This document shows, piece after piece, positions 1 to 8,417 of a DNA stretch of 64,000 nucleotides (position 1 is its first letter; every line of letters begins with the position of its first letter). This stretch comes from Rhizobium sp. ACO-34A (GTDB taxonomy: Bacteria; Pseudomonadota; Alphaproteobacteria; Rhizobiales; Rhizobiaceae): contig CP021371.1 in the NCBI GenBank assembly GCA_002600635.1, positions 3,723,001 to 3,787,000 on the forward strand, in the 5' to 3' direction. The position numbers were made by a program, and so were the translations under genes. Under the pieces are notes generated by a model that was not told the origin of the DNA, did not search any database, and saw only the letters and a program-made list of their open reading frames with translations.

Positions 1-168
1 CGGGCCGACATGGCCGAAGCCGACGATGGCGTCTTCTTCCTTGATCGCCGGCAGCGGAGCGGCGGCCATGGCCGGACGCACGAGACCAGCGGGAAGCATC
101 AGCGAGGCACTACCGGCGGCGGCCATATTGAGGAAGCCGCGACGGGAAAGATTACGCAAGTCGATCAT
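1..168 (-). CDS. BMP-family ABC transporter substrate-binding protein, 5' end only
   Basis: The minus strand from the ATG at 168 encodes 56 residues running off the window edge. Residues about 8-32 form a twin-arginine signal (SRRGFLNMAAAG, then a hydrophobic stretch ending AMA), so the product should be exported by the Tat route. The mature start, with EEDAIVGFGHVGP, resembles the first strand of the BMP/PnrA family, whose members bind nucleosides, purines or related solutes for an ABC importer. An AAGGGG ribosome site lies upstream of the ATG. It diverges from the catabolic genes that begin at 707 and may feed them with substrate. The family call rests on a short N-terminus, so another periplasmic binding protein is possible. 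Confidence 0.6.
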   Translation of the reverse strand, partial: MIDLRNLSRRGFLNMAAAGSASLMLPAGLVRPAMAAAPLPAIKEEDAIVGFGHVGP

Positions 169-706
169 GTGAACCCCTTGGTTTGGTTATAATGCGCCTA
201 TGACGAAAAGCGGGTTTCCATTCGCTCATCGGGACGCCATCCGTTCAGAAACGCAACAACCGTGCCAGTCTGAACCCGCATCGGCCAAACGACCTGCAAT
301 GCGGAATGCCGGGAAAAGCCCACCCTCGGAAACCTTGACGATCGTCAACCGGAGCCATCCCGCCCGTCCCGGGGCAGACATCGGCCAACCCTCGGGAAAA
401 GCCCGGAAAATCTCCCGTACGACCGGAGAAACCGCCTTCTGTTCCCGACCTTTCCAAATTGCCGATGTTCCGAATAGTCGGAAAAACAGGGAGACCATGG
501 TGCGTGAAAGGCAACATCTGCGGCGAAAAAACCGCTTGAAACCTGATCGCGCCAAAGGCTAGATTGATGAAATACGAGGCATGCATACAATTTGTGCAAA
601 AGCACAAAAGGCAACCAGAGGAACAGAGCAGCTTGCACGAAAGACAGGAAACCGGATCGGGAGCGAAAACTCGCCCCGCACATCCCAGTTCAGGCAGAAC
701 CACGGC
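169..706. other. Divergent intergenic region (538 bases)
   Basis: This gap lies between the minus-strand binding-protein gene and the plus-strand catabolic genes, so promoters for both directions should be here. Open frames exist on both strands but carry no family motif or good ribosome site and look like chance high-GC frames. The region near 560-610 is AT-richer and carries the palindrome listed separately. I see no RNA gene. Confidence 0.5.
591..608. promoter_or_regulatory. Candidate operator palindrome
   Basis: The sequence TTTGTGCAAAAGCACAAA is a perfect 7-base inverted repeat with a 4-base spacer, about 100 bases upstream of the first plus-strand gene at 707. It overlaps an AT-rich stretch that could hold a promoter. 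The nearby ACAATTTGT (588-596) is a second, shorter palindrome. Which regulator binds is unknown; the LysR product of 4505-5449, or a regulator outside the window, are candidates. Confidence 0.4.
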
Positions 707-967
707 ATGAACCGCGCCGTGGATTTCGTGTTCAGGGGCCAGCTGGACTGTGACAGCTTCATCGGCTTCGTGCGCCATCGCGCCGGCCGGCTCGATCTCG
801 ACATGCGCATCGATGACTGCAGCGAGAGCGCGGTCGCCGTCCATGTCGCCGGGCAGGAGGATCTGGTCGACATGTTCGAGATGGCCTGCAGCCTCGGGCC
901 TTACGATTGCATCGTTCTGGATGTCAGCCGCTTCGAAAGCAGGCTGGCGCCGGTTCGACAGGATTGA
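707..967 (+). CDS. Degenerate acylphosphatase-like small protein
   Basis: This 86-residue protein (MNRAVDFVFRGQLDC...) has the size and strand pattern of the acylphosphatase fold, including a terminal strand-like CIVLDVSRFE segment. The family's phosphate loop (usual form GxVQGVGFR) is altered to RGQLDCDSFIGFVR, so the catalytic arginine is not in its usual place and activity is doubtful. I chose the ATG at 707 because the residues encoded before it look unrelated to the fold. It sits 20 bases before the Rieske gene and is probably co-transcribed with it. A role in binding or assembly is possible but not shown by the sequence. A diverged unrelated small protein is the alternative. Confidence 0.5.
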   Translation: MNRAVDFVFRGQLDCDSFIGFVRHRAGRLDLDMRIDDCSESAVAVHVAGQEDLVDMFEMACSLGPYDCIVLDVSRFESRLAPVRQD

Positions 968-987
968 TTTTTGAAGGGGATTTGAAG

Positions 988-1713
988 ATGAGCAAGGAAA
1001 CAGTCAGGGAAACGGGTTGGGTGCCGGTGGTGCTCTCCGCATCGATCGAAGCAGGCACATCGGCCGGCGCGGTGATAAACGGCGCGGAAATCGTCGTATG
1101 GCGTGACAGCAAGGGTGCGGCGCATGTCTGGGAAGACCGCTGTCCCCATCGCGGCATGCGCATGAGCTTCGGCTTCGTGCGTGGCGATCATATCGCCTGT
1201 CTCTATCACGGCTGGGCCTATGACACCGCCGGCCAGTGCCAGCACATCCCGGCCCATCCCGATCTCGATGTTCCCAAGACCATCAAGATCCCCACCTATG
1301 CCGTGGAAGAAAACAGCGGTCTCATCTGGACGGCGCTCGCAGCCGATGCCGATGTCGCCGGCGTTCCGGATCTCGGCCCCGTCGTGCCGGTCCGCAGCCT
1401 CTATGCCGACTGCTCCCTCGAATTCGCCCTGTCGGCTCTGGAGAAGGCCGAGCTTCCCGAAGCCGGCTCCGCTCCCGCCCCTGCCTCTCTTGAAAAGCTC
1501 ACTGCCAATTGCTGGGCGCTGACCGCCGGAACCACCCGACTTCTCGTCGCCGCACAGACCGTTGGCGTGGAGAAGACGGCGCTTCACATCCTGATCGACG
1601 ACACGGACGGCAAGGCCGCGGCACTGCGCGCGCCCGTCGCCCGCTGGGCCGAAGCCTTGCGCGGCACGCTGGAGGCATCGGCTCCCGGCGCGCTCATGGC
1701 GGAGGTTGCCTGA
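988..1713 (+). CDS. Stand-alone Rieske [2Fe-2S] protein
   Basis: This 241-residue protein has one Rieske domain at about residues 10-118, with cluster ligands C52 and H54 (CPHRG) and C71 and H74 (CLYHGW). The C-terminal part (about 122-241) has no DxxHxxxxH mononuclear-iron motif and no flavin or plant-type ferredoxin domain, so it is neither a complete oxygenase nor a reductase. It most likely carries electrons to an oxygenase; the obvious partner is the Rieske-less catalytic subunit at 9809-10675. The ATG at 988 follows an AGGGGA ribosome site. Its stop overlaps the start of the GST-like gene (TGATG), so the two are translationally coupled. No NAD(P)H reductase gene is seen in the window, so the electron donor is elsewhere or shared. 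Confidence 0.85.
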   Translation: MSKETVRETGWVPVVLSASIEAGTSAGAVINGAEIVVWRDSKGAAHVWEDRCPHRGMRMSFGFVRGDHIACLYHGWAYDTAGQCQHIPAHPDLDVPKTIKIPTYAVEENSGLIWTALAADADVAGVPDLGPVVPVRSLYADCSLEFALSALEKAELPEAGSAPAPASLEKLTANCWALTAGTTRLLVAAQTVGVEKTALHILIDDTDGKAAALRAPVARWAEALRGTLEASAPGALMAEVA

Positions 1714-2345
1714 TGTCCGCAATCACGCTCTACAACTACGAACTCGACGACAGCTGCTACCGCGTCCGCCTGCTGCTTTCCATGCTCGGCAAGGACTATA
1801 CGACCTACGCCGTCGACATGGTTCCCGGCCATGAGGAAAAGGGCCCGGCCATGCTGGCGCTCAACCCGCTTGGGTCTCTGCCGGTCCTGACGGACGGCGA
1901 CCTCACGCTTTACGGCACGGAGGCAATCCTCTCCCATCTCGCCAGGGCTTACGACGCCTCGGGTGCGTGGCTCCCGGCTGACACCGCCACCTTTGCCGCC
2001 ACCATGCAGTGGCTGACCTTCTCGGCCTCGGTCCTGCCGGATGCGATCACCGCGCGCAAGGTCGCACTGTTCGGCCTGCCGGGCGATTTCGAGACCCTGA
2101 AAGCCGCCGCCCGCCGCGCCTTCCGCATTATGGACGACCACATGACGCTTCGCCAGTTCGACGGCATCGAGTGGTTCGCCGGCACCGCGCCGACGCTCGC
2201 CGACCTGACGCTGTTCCCGATCTTCGCGCTGTCCCGCGACTTCGGCATCGATCACGACGAATTCCCCGCGCTCCGCCGCTGGATCCGCCGCTTCCGCACC
2301 CTGCCCGGATTCAAGACCATGCCGGGCATTCCCGACTACCACTGA
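1713..2345 (+). CDS. Glutathione S-transferase-like protein
   Basis: This is a 210-residue protein of standard GST length. The N-terminal thioredoxin-fold domain (1-80) includes S14/C15 near the usual catalytic position, the cis-proline motif SLPVL, and the glutathione-binding TLYGTEAIL segment. The helical C-terminal domain carries the familiar ADLTLFPIF signature. It could conjugate or isomerise with glutathione. Because it is coupled to a Rieske protein, and a Rieske-less oxygenase lies in the same locus, a structural role like that of NdmE in the Pseudomonas N7-demethylase complex is an attractive alternative. The start overlaps the preceding stop by one base. The next 340 bases are repeats, so transcription may be attenuated after it. 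Confidence 0.85.
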   Translation: MSAITLYNYELDDSCYRVRLLLSMLGKDYTTYAVDMVPGHEEKGPAMLALNPLGSLPVLTDGDLTLYGTEAILSHLARAYDASGAWLPADTATFAATMQWLTFSASVLPDAITARKVALFGLPGDFETLKAAARRAFRIMDDHMTLRQFDGIEWFAGTAPTLADLTLFPIFALSRDFGIDHDEFPALRRWIRRFRTLPGFKTMPGIPDYH

Positions 2346-2376
2346 GGGACACGATCAAGACCGAGTGCAGATGATA

Positions 2377-2530
2377 CCCCCCTCTGCCCTGCCGGGCATC
2401 TCCCCCTCAAGGAGGGAGATCAATTGGAGCCACCGTCCTGCCCACCTCGACAGAAGATGGGGATTGGGAGCGGACCGCTTGCCGATCTCCCCCCTTGAGG
2501 GGGAGATGCCCGGCAGGGCAGAGGGGGGTG
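2377..2530. repeat. Palindromic intergenic repeat, family A (inverted pair)
   Basis: The arm starting CCCCCCTCTGCCCTGCCGGG (2377-2420) is answered by its reverse complement at 2484-2530, with a 63-base unrelated spacer. The same arms occur at 30111-30292, 36291-36500, 42405-42577, 52729-52995 and 55877-56140. RNA from it could fold into a very stable stem. It separates the GST and adenine deaminase genes. Confidence 0.9.
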
Positions 2531-2559
2531 CTACCGCACGACCGTCCGCAATGGACGCC

Positions 2560-2655
2560 AGAGCATAATCCAACCGAAGTGCAATGAGGATCGGTGGGAT
2601 TATGCTTCAAAAGAAAGACTTTAGAACGTCGGCCTGATTCATTCAGACCGACGCT
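2560..2655. repeat. Intergenic repeat, family C (two-hairpin element)
   Basis: The element starts AGAGCATAATCCAACCGAAG and has two successive hairpins: GCATAATC pairing with GATTATGC, then a stem around GATTCATTC with flanking complementary bases. A second copy with the same layout is at 16152-16254. The copy here is less perfect in its second stem. It ends about 35 bases before the adenine deaminase start. Confidence 0.8.
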
Positions 2656-2690
2656 CGCTTGAAATAACAAACCACAACGAGGAAACACAC

Positions 2691-4499
2691 ATGCCACCCA
2701 TCACCCGCTTCTCCGTCGCCCCGCTTGCGACGATGACCCGCAAGCTTGCAGACGTCGCGTCCGGCCGCGTTTCTCCCGATCTCGTCATCACCGGCGCCCG
2801 GGTGCTTTCCACCTATTCCGAGCGCATCCTGCCCGACCGCGAAGTCTGGATTTCCGGCGGCCGCATCGCTGCCGTCAAGCCGGTCGGCACTTACCGGAAC
2901 GGCTCCGCGAAACTCTATGACGCCAGGGGCGGCATCATCGCTCCCAGTCTCGTCGATCCGCACATCCACATCGAATCGAGCATGGTGACGGCCTGCGCCT
3001 ATGCGGAAGCCGCACTCCTGAACGGCACCACCACCATCTTCTGCGACAGCCACGAGATCGGCAACGTCATGGACGTCGCCGGCGTCGAGGCCATGCTGGA
3101 AGACGCCCGCCATGCGCCGCTTTCGATCTTCCTCACCGTGCCCTCGACCGTCCCGGCCACCTCGCCGGAACTCGAAACCGCCGGCGGCGACCTGACGCCG
3201 GAAAAGATCGCGGCCCTGTTCGACAAGTGGCCGGAAGCCGTGGCGCTGGGCGAAAAGATGGACTTCGTGCCGGTCACCATGGGCGATGAACGTTCGCACG
3301 CCATTCTGGCCGCCGCCCTTTCGCGCGGACGGCCCGTCTCCGGCCATGTCTACGGCCGTGAATTCGTCTCCGCCTATGCTGCATCGGGCGTGACCGATAC
3401 CCATGAGGCCATCGACCGCGATATCGCCGACGACATGCTGGAAGCAGGCATATGGCTCTTCCTGCGCGGCGGCCCGCCGACCACGCCCTGGCACTCGCTG
3501 CCGGAAGCCATCAAAACGGTGACCGAACTCGGCTCTTCCCACAAGCGTATAGCGGTGTGCACCGACGACCGCGACGCCGACGACCTCCTGAACTTCGGCC
3601 TCGACTGGGTGGTGCGCGAAGCCCGCAAGGCCGGCATGACGCCCGAACAGGCCTGGGCCATGGGCTCGCTGCATGGCGCCACTCGCTTCGGCATGGAAAA
3701 CGAGATCGGCGGCATGGGCGGCAGCCGCCGCGCCGACCTCGTCATGCTCGACGACGACCTGAAGCCGGTCAGCACCTGGTATGGCGGCGAACTCGTCGTC
3801 GACCAGAAGAAGATCACGCCGCTGCTCGACGAAACCCTGTCCAGGCCGTGGCGCTACCCGGAAGCCGCCTATCACACGGTCAAGCTGCCGAAGGCCGTAA
3901 GGCTGACGCCGGAACTGCCGACCGAAAAGGTCGTCGCCAACACGATCAAGACCGAACTGCCGGGCATCATCCTCGGCCATGTGAAGGTTGAACTGGAACC
4001 CGCCAATGACTGGCAGACCCATTTCGAACGTCACGGCCTCTGCTTCGTCACCGTGATCGAGCGTCACGGCAAGTCGGCCGGAAACGTCGCCTATGGCCTG
4101 CTCTCCAACTTCGCCCTGAAGAGCGGCGCGGTCGGCTCTTCCGTCGGTCATGACAGCCACAACATCATCATCGCCGGTACCAACGAAGCGGATATGCAGG
4201 TGGCGCTGCGCGCCATCGAGGAGCATCAGGGTGGCGCCTGCGTCGTGCAGGACGGCAAGGTCACGGCCATCGTGCCGCTGCCGATCGCCGGCCTCCTCTC
4301 CGACAAGCGGGTGCATGAGGTGGCAAAGGAAGTGCAGGCGCTCAAGGTCGAATGGGAAAAGGCCGGCTGCACCATTCCCTACATGGGCTTCAACCTGATC
4401 CCGCTTTCGGTCATCCCGGAAATCCGCATCACCGACATGGGCCTCGTCACCGTGCCGCAGATGGAAATCGTGCCGCTGTTCGAGAGCCCGGAGGACTGA
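2691..4499 (+). CDS. ade: Adenine deaminase (amidohydrolase superfamily)
   Basis: This 602-residue protein matches the adenine deaminase family in length and motifs. It deaminates adenine to hypoxanthine in the cytoplasm. The N-terminal amidohydrolase barrel has the metal motif PHIHIESS (H91, H93), followed by CDSHEIGNV (H121). The family-specific C-terminal domain has [11 protein letters not shown] and [15 protein letters not shown] ribosome site precedes the ATG. The extended N-terminus (about 30 residues before the barrel) is typical of proteobacterial members. Neighbours include a BMP-type binding protein and a molybdenum hydroxylase, which fits purine use, though a related 6-amino heterocycle as substrate cannot be excluded. 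A LysR gene follows after 5 bases. Confidence 0.9.
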   Translation: MPPITRFSVAPLATMTRKLADVASGRVSPDLVITGARVLSTYSERILPDREVWISGGRIAAVKPVGTYRNGSAKLYDARGGIIAPSLVDPHIHIESSMVTACAYAEAALLNGTTTIFCDSHEIGNVMDVAGVEAMLEDARHAPLSIFLTVPSTVPATSPELETAGGDLTPEKIAALFDKWPEAVALGEKMDFVPVTMGDERSHAILAAALSRGRPVSGHVYGREFVSAYAASGVTDTHEAIDRDIADDMLEAGIWLFLRGGPPTTPWHSLPEAIKTVTELGSSHKRIAVCTDDRDADDLLNFGLDWVVREARKAGMTPEQAWAMGSLHGATRFGMENEIGGMGGSRRADLVMLDDDLKPVSTWYGGELVVDQKKITPLLDETLSRPWRYPEAAYHTVKLPKAVRLTPELPTEKVVANTIKTELPGIILGHVKVELEPANDWQTHFERHGLCFVTVIERHGKSAGNVAYGLLSNFALKSGAVGSSVGHDSHNIIIAGTNEADMQVALRAIEEHQGGACVVQDGKVTAIVPLPIAGLLSDKRVHEVAKEVQALKVEWEKAGCTIPYMGFNLIPLSVIPEIRITDMGLVTVPQMEIVPLFESPED

Positions 4500-4504
4500 G
4501 GACC

Positions 4505-5449
4505 ATGGACCCCTACCGCCTCGGACTGGTCGCCACCCGCATCCACTATTTCCAGCTCGTGGCGCGGCTTGGATCGATCCGCCAGGCGGCCTTGGCGCTG
4601 AACGTCGCCCCCTCCTCCGTCAGCCGCATTCTCCGGCAGCTGGAGGAGGAGCTCGGCACGCCACTCTTCGAACGCGTTCGCCAGCGCCTCAAGCTGACGA
4701 GCGCGGGCGAACTCCTTCTCTACCACGCCCGCATTTCGCTCTCCGAACTCAACCGCGCCTGCAACGAGATCAACGATCTCCACGGCCTGCATCGCGGCAC
4801 GGTTTCCGTCGCCATCGTCGAAAGCGTGGCCCGTGGCCTGATGCCGTCAGCGCTCGAGGCCTTCTGGAACCGTCATCCGGCGATCACCGTCGATATCAAG
4901 GTCATGGGATCGCAGCAGGCCGCCAACGCCGTGTCCGACGGAGAATGCGACCTTGCCGTCGTCTTCGACATCCGCGTGCCGCGCACCGTGCGCCGTATCG
5001 CAACGGCATCGCTTCCGCTCGGCGTCCTGGCCCTACCCGGCGGCGAGATGGCGAAACGCACCGAACTCAAGCTGTTCGACCTCGCCAACGAGCGCGTCAT
5101 CCTGTCCGACTCCAGCCTGACGCTCGGCTCCTCCGTGGAAGAGGCCTTCAATCGCTCGCTGGTCGATCTTTCCCGCCGCTCGCGCACCAATTCCATCGGC
5201 CTGATGGTCGATCTCGCCAAGCGCAATCTCGGCAGGGTGTTGCAGACCCGCGTCGGCGTCGAACAGGAACTTAGCGAGGGAACCCTGAAATTCGTGCCGC
5301 TGGTCGATAGCCGCCTGCCGCCGCGCAAGCTCATGCTGCTGTCCCGCTCGGAAAAGGAAATGTCGGATGCGGCGTCCGCTCTCGGAAAGCTGCTGGAACA
5401 GGCGATTGACCGCATGGTTCATGCGCCCGCCCCTACTCCGGCATCGTAG
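4505..5449 (+). CDS. LysR-family transcriptional regulator
   Basis: This is a 314-residue LysR-type regulator. The N-terminal winged helix-turn-helix (about residues 12-70; RLGSIRQAALALNVAPSSVS) is followed by a linker helix and a periplasmic-binding-protein-like effector domain. It starts 5 bases after the adenine deaminase stop, so it is in the same transcript; the ATG at 4505 places the HTH at the usual distance from the N-terminus. It may control the surrounding catabolic operon, including the TPP enzyme genes that begin 92 bases downstream. The inducer is unknown. Placement inside the operon rather than divergent from it is less common for LysR genes. Confidence 0.88.
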   Translation: MDPYRLGLVATRIHYFQLVARLGSIRQAALALNVAPSSVSRILRQLEEELGTPLFERVRQRLKLTSAGELLLYHARISLSELNRACNEINDLHGLHRGTVSVAIVESVARGLMPSALEAFWNRHPAITVDIKVMGSQQAANAVSDGECDLAVVFDIRVPRTVRRIATASLPLGVLALPGGEMAKRTELKLFDLANERVILSDSSLTLGSSVEEAFNRSLVDLSRRSRTNSIGLMVDLAKRNLGRVLQTRVGVEQELSEGTLKFVPLVDSRLPPRKLMLLSRSEKEMSDAASALGKLLEQAIDRMVHAPAPTPAS

Positions 5450-5541
5450 ATGTTGCATTCAACGCAACGATATCGTCAAAAATTGCCGTCTATTCGAAAC
5501 ATCTCGGTTTTGCGAACCTCACCTCGAAATGAGGGCAAGCC

Positions 5542-6123
5542 ATGAAACAATCATCCGTTGACGCCGTGATCCGCGGCCTCAAGAAGGCGGGCGTCAGCAT
5601 CGTCTGCTATCTCCCCGATTCCCTGTTCAAGGAACTTTACCCGGCGCTCGACGCCGATCCCGATATCCGCACAATCCGCGTGACCAACGAAGGCGAAGGA
5701 GCCGCGATCTGCGGCGGCGTCTTCCTTTCCGGCAAGCGCGCGGCGCTGATCATGGAAAACTCCGGCCTCCGGGCTTCCGTCGAGCCGCTCGCCCGCATGG
5801 GCCTCGGCGCCGGCATCCCGGTCGTCATGCTGATGAGCTATCGCGGCGAACTCGGCGAAAACAACTGGTGGGCCATTCCCCACGGCATCACCATGGAACC
5901 GGTGCTCGACGCACTGCGCATCCCCTACCGGGTCGTGCGCGAGGAAGAGCAGATCGAGCAGTCGATCGTCGACGCCTACAACTGGTCCTACAACGCCTAT
6001 TACCACTCGGCCATCGCGCTCGGGGGAGCATCGTCCGATGAAACGTTTCGACTGCATGAAGCTTCTCGCAGAGCGCCTGAAGGACGAACTGGTCATCCTC
6101 TCGCTCGGCGCCTCCGTCGATGA
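5542..6123 (+). CDS. TPP-dependent decarboxylase, alpha (N-terminal) subunit
   Basis: This 193-residue protein matches the pyrimidine-binding half of two-subunit TPP enzymes such as sulfopyruvate or phosphonopyruvate decarboxylase. The conserved glutamate region is TNEGEGAAICGG, which in the family activates the TPP pyrimidine ring, and NWWAIPHG lies near residue 115. A GAGGGC ribosome site precedes the start. It works with the beta subunit at 6038-6646, probably decarboxylating a 2-oxo acid to an aldehyde that the downstream dehydrogenase could oxidise. The frame overlaps beta by 86 bases, and the last roughly 28 residues look like out-of-frame beta sequence, so a lost stop or small frameshift is possible. 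The substrate is unknown. Confidence 0.8.
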   Translation: MKQSSVDAVIRGLKKAGVSIVCYLPDSLFKELYPALDADPDIRTIRVTNEGEGAAICGGVFLSGKRAALIMENSGLRASVEPLARMGLGAGIPVVMLMSYRGELGENNWWAIPHGITMEPVLDALRIPYRVVREEEQIEQSIVDAYNWSYNAYYHSAIALGGASSDETFRLHEASRRAPEGRTGHPLARRLRR

Positions 6124-6646
6124 ATGGTACAACGCAGCGCCCCACATGCGCGCGGCGAGCCTGTTCCAGCAGCAGCTCGGCTGCGTCACGCCGCAGGCCT
6201 TCGGCCTCGCTGCAGGCCTTCCCCATCGCCGCATCGTCTCGCTCGATACCGACGGCGGCATGATGTTCAATCTCGGTATCCTCGCTACTCTCGGCAACGA
6301 ACAGCCGAAGAACCTCTTCGTCGTCGTCTGGGATAACGAGTGCTACCAGTCGATCGGCGGCCCGCCGACCCACACCGCCTTCGGCCGCGTCGATATCGCC
6401 GCGATCGCCCGCGGCGCCGGCGTCGACAATGCCTATACCGCCCGCACGCTCGAGGAATTCGAAGCCCATTGCGAGGCCGGCCTGAAAGCCGATGTTCCCT
6501 ACATCGTCGTCGCCAAGGTCGCCGGCACCGTCCAGCCCGATATCAAGCGCAAGCATTCGGACGGCCGCGAGGACAAGTACATCTTCGTCCGCCATGTCGA
6601 AGCCACCGAAGGCATCGTCATCATGGGGCCGAGCGAGCACAACTGA
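6038..6646 (+). CDS. TPP-dependent decarboxylase, beta (C-terminal) subunit
   Basis: This 202-residue protein is the diphosphate-binding half of a TPP enzyme. The TPP/Mg motif runs from LDTDGGMMFNLG to the WDNECYQS segment; the usual GDG is TDG here. It starts at an ATG behind GGGGGAG inside the 3' end of the alpha gene, consistent with translational coupling. Together the two subunits correspond to one full-length benzoylformate/sulfopyruvate-type decarboxylase. Placement between the adenine deaminase/LysR genes and oxidoreductases suggests it handles a 2-oxo acid intermediate of the pathway. Sulfopyruvate specificity is not supported by neighbours, since no coenzyme M or sulfonate genes are present. 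Confidence 0.82.
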   Translation: MKRFDCMKLLAERLKDELVILSLGASVDEWYNAAPHMRAASLFQQQLGCVTPQAFGLAAGLPHRRIVSLDTDGGMMFNLGILATLGNEQPKNLFVVVWDNECYQSIGGPPTHTAFGRVDIAAIARGAGVDNAYTARTLEEFEAHCEAGLKADVPYIVVAKVAGTVQPDIKRKHSDGREDKYIFVRHVEATEGIVIMGPSEHN

Positions 6647-6693
6647 GTGGAATGATGAACTTGCAGGCCCGCAGCTCTTGCAGGGGAAAACGG

Positions 6694-6805
6694 CCCCTCA
6701 CCCTGACCCTCTCCCCGCAGGCGGGGAGAGGGAACGGAAGCGTTGCGCGGCAATCGTCCTTCTCCCCGCCTGCGGGGAGAAGGTCCCGGCAGGGGGATGA
6801 GGGGC
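6694..6805. repeat. Palindromic intergenic repeat, family B
   Basis: CCCCTCACCCTGACCCTCTC opens the element, followed by a CCCCGCAGGCGGGG stem and then a second stem, CTTCTCCCCGCCTGCGGGGAGAAGG. The end (GATGAGGGG) lies just before the next start codon and may double as a weak ribosome site. Other copies are at 10691-10827, 27111-27283, 34199-34325 and 58671-58858. Confidence 0.9.
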
Positions 6806-6815
6806 ACGGTCGAGC

Positions 6816-8372
6816 ATGAATATTCTGAACTCAAAACCCCTCGCCAGATCCTATGACTACATCGTCATAGGCTCAGGCTCCGGCGGTTCGCCGGTGGTGC
6901 GCCGCCTGATCGACGGCACGGACGCCACCGTGCTGCTGATCGAAGCCGGAGAACCCGGTATCGGCGTCGCGGAGATCGACGACCCACGCGAATGGGTACC
7001 GCTTGGGCGGAGCCGCTGGGACTGGGGTTACAGCTATACCCCCACGCCCCGCGTCAACGGCCGGACCATCGGCATCCCTCGCGGCAAGGCGCTCGGCGGC
7101 TCGTCCGCCATCAATGCCCTCATGTGGTATCGCGGCAATCCGCTCGATTACGACGCTTGGCAACAGGCCGGTTGCGACGGCTGGTCCTTTGCCGACTGCC
7201 TGCCTTTCTTCAGGAAGGCCGAGGACTGGGAAGGCGGCGAGACCGCCCTTCGCGGCACCGGCGGTCCGCTCCGGATCACCACCAGCCGGAAGCTGCACCC
7301 CGTCGCACAGGCCATGCTCGACGGCTCGCCCGAACTCGGCATTCCGGTGATCGCCGATCCGAATGGCGAGACCAACGAGGGCGCCTGCCCCTCCAACTTC
7401 AACATCGTCGACGGCAAGCGCTGGAGTTCGGCGAACGGCTATCTCCTGCCCGTTCTGGACAACAAGCGCCTGACCGTGCTCACCGGTTCCCATGCCATCG
7501 GCCTTGTCGTCGAAGGCGGCCGCTGCACCGGCGTGCGCCATCTCATCGACGGCAAGCCCGTCGAAACCCGCGCCACGACACAGGTCGTGCTGGCGGCAGG
7601 CGCCATCGACACGCCGCGCCTGCTGATGCTCTCCGGCATCGGCGATCCGGCCGAACTGAAACGCCTTGGCATTCCGCTCGTTCATGCCCTTCCCGGCGTC
7701 GGCCGAAACCTGCAGGATCACCCGCTGGTGCAGGCCTGCGTCTTCCGCTCGAAGGTGCCCATGGGCGAAAAGCTCGACAATGGCGGCGGCACCATGCTGA
7801 ACTGGAAATCGCGGCCGGATCTCGTCCAGCCCGACGTCCATTCCTTCCCCGTTCAGGGCAACAGCGCCGAACCGCGCCTGCGCGAACTCTACGACATGTC
7901 GGGAGACGTCTTCTCGCTCGGCGCGGGCCTGATGCATTCGAAAAGCGTCGGCTACCTGAAGATGCTCTCCGCCGATCCCTTCGGCCCGCTGGACATCCAG
8001 CCCAACTATCTCGCCGAAGCTTCCGATCTCGAGGCGCTCGTCTCGGCGGTCTACACCATCATGGACCTCGCCCAGACCTCTGCCTTCGCCGATCTCTTCG
8101 CCGGATTTGCCGCACCGGACCGCAAGCTCTCCCGCAAGGAAGCCGTCGAGTTCGTCCGTAACGGTTGCTCGACCTTCTTCCATACATCGGGAACGGCAAA
8201 GATGGGCAAGGACGACATGGCCGTCGTCGATGCCCGCCTGAAGGTCCACGGATTGGAAGGCCTGACGATCTCGGATGCCTCGGTGATCCCGGTGATCCCG
8301 ACCTGCAACACCCACGCCCCCGTCACCATGATCGGTGAACGCGCCGCCGCCTTCCTGATGGAAGCGGCCTGA
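6816..8372 (+). CDS. GMC-family FAD-dependent oxidoreductase
   Basis: This 518-residue member of the glucose-methanol-choline oxidoreductase family oxidises an alcohol group with FAD. The dinucleotide-binding motif GSGSGG is at residues 19-24, the GMC signature region is PRGKALGGSSAIN, and the C-terminal part has the active-site histidine in FFHTSGTAKMG and a second in CNTHAPVTMIGERAA. The asparagine-type second residue common in choline dehydrogenase is replaced by this histidine context. The ATG at 6816 follows GAGGGG at the end of a repeat. The gene lies in a row of oxidative enzymes, so it probably oxidises a pathway alcohol; it is not identifiable as choline dehydrogenase from sequence alone. 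Confidence 0.88.
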   Translation: MNILNSKPLARSYDYIVIGSGSGGSPVVRRLIDGTDATVLLIEAGEPGIGVAEIDDPREWVPLGRSRWDWGYSYTPTPRVNGRTIGIPRGKALGGSSAINALMWYRGNPLDYDAWQQAGCDGWSFADCLPFFRKAEDWEGGETALRGTGGPLRITTSRKLHPVAQAMLDGSPELGIPVIADPNGETNEGACPSNFNIVDGKRWSSANGYLLPVLDNKRLTVLTGSHAIGLVVEGGRCTGVRHLIDGKPVETRATTQVVLAAGAIDTPRLLMLSGIGDPAELKRLGIPLVHALPGVGRNLQDHPLVQACVFRSKVPMGEKLDNGGGTMLNWKSRPDLVQPDVHSFPVQGNSAEPRLRELYDMSGDVFSLGAGLMHSKSVGYLKMLSADPFGPLDIQPNYLAEASDLEALVSAVYTIMDLAQTSAFADLFAGFAAPDRKLSRKEAVEFVRNGCSTFFHTSGTAKMGKDDMAVVDARLKVHGLEGLTISDASVIPVIPTCNTHAPVTMIGERAAAFLMEAA

Positions 8373-8417
8373 AACTTGCTTTCGTTCCGCGATGGCGCGG
8401 AAGAAAACGGAGATGAC

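Noticed and set aside
200..562. Open frames on both strands in the first intergenic region
   Set aside because: No ribosome site, no recognisable domain, and Arg/Pro/Ser-rich translations typical of non-coding high-GC DNA.
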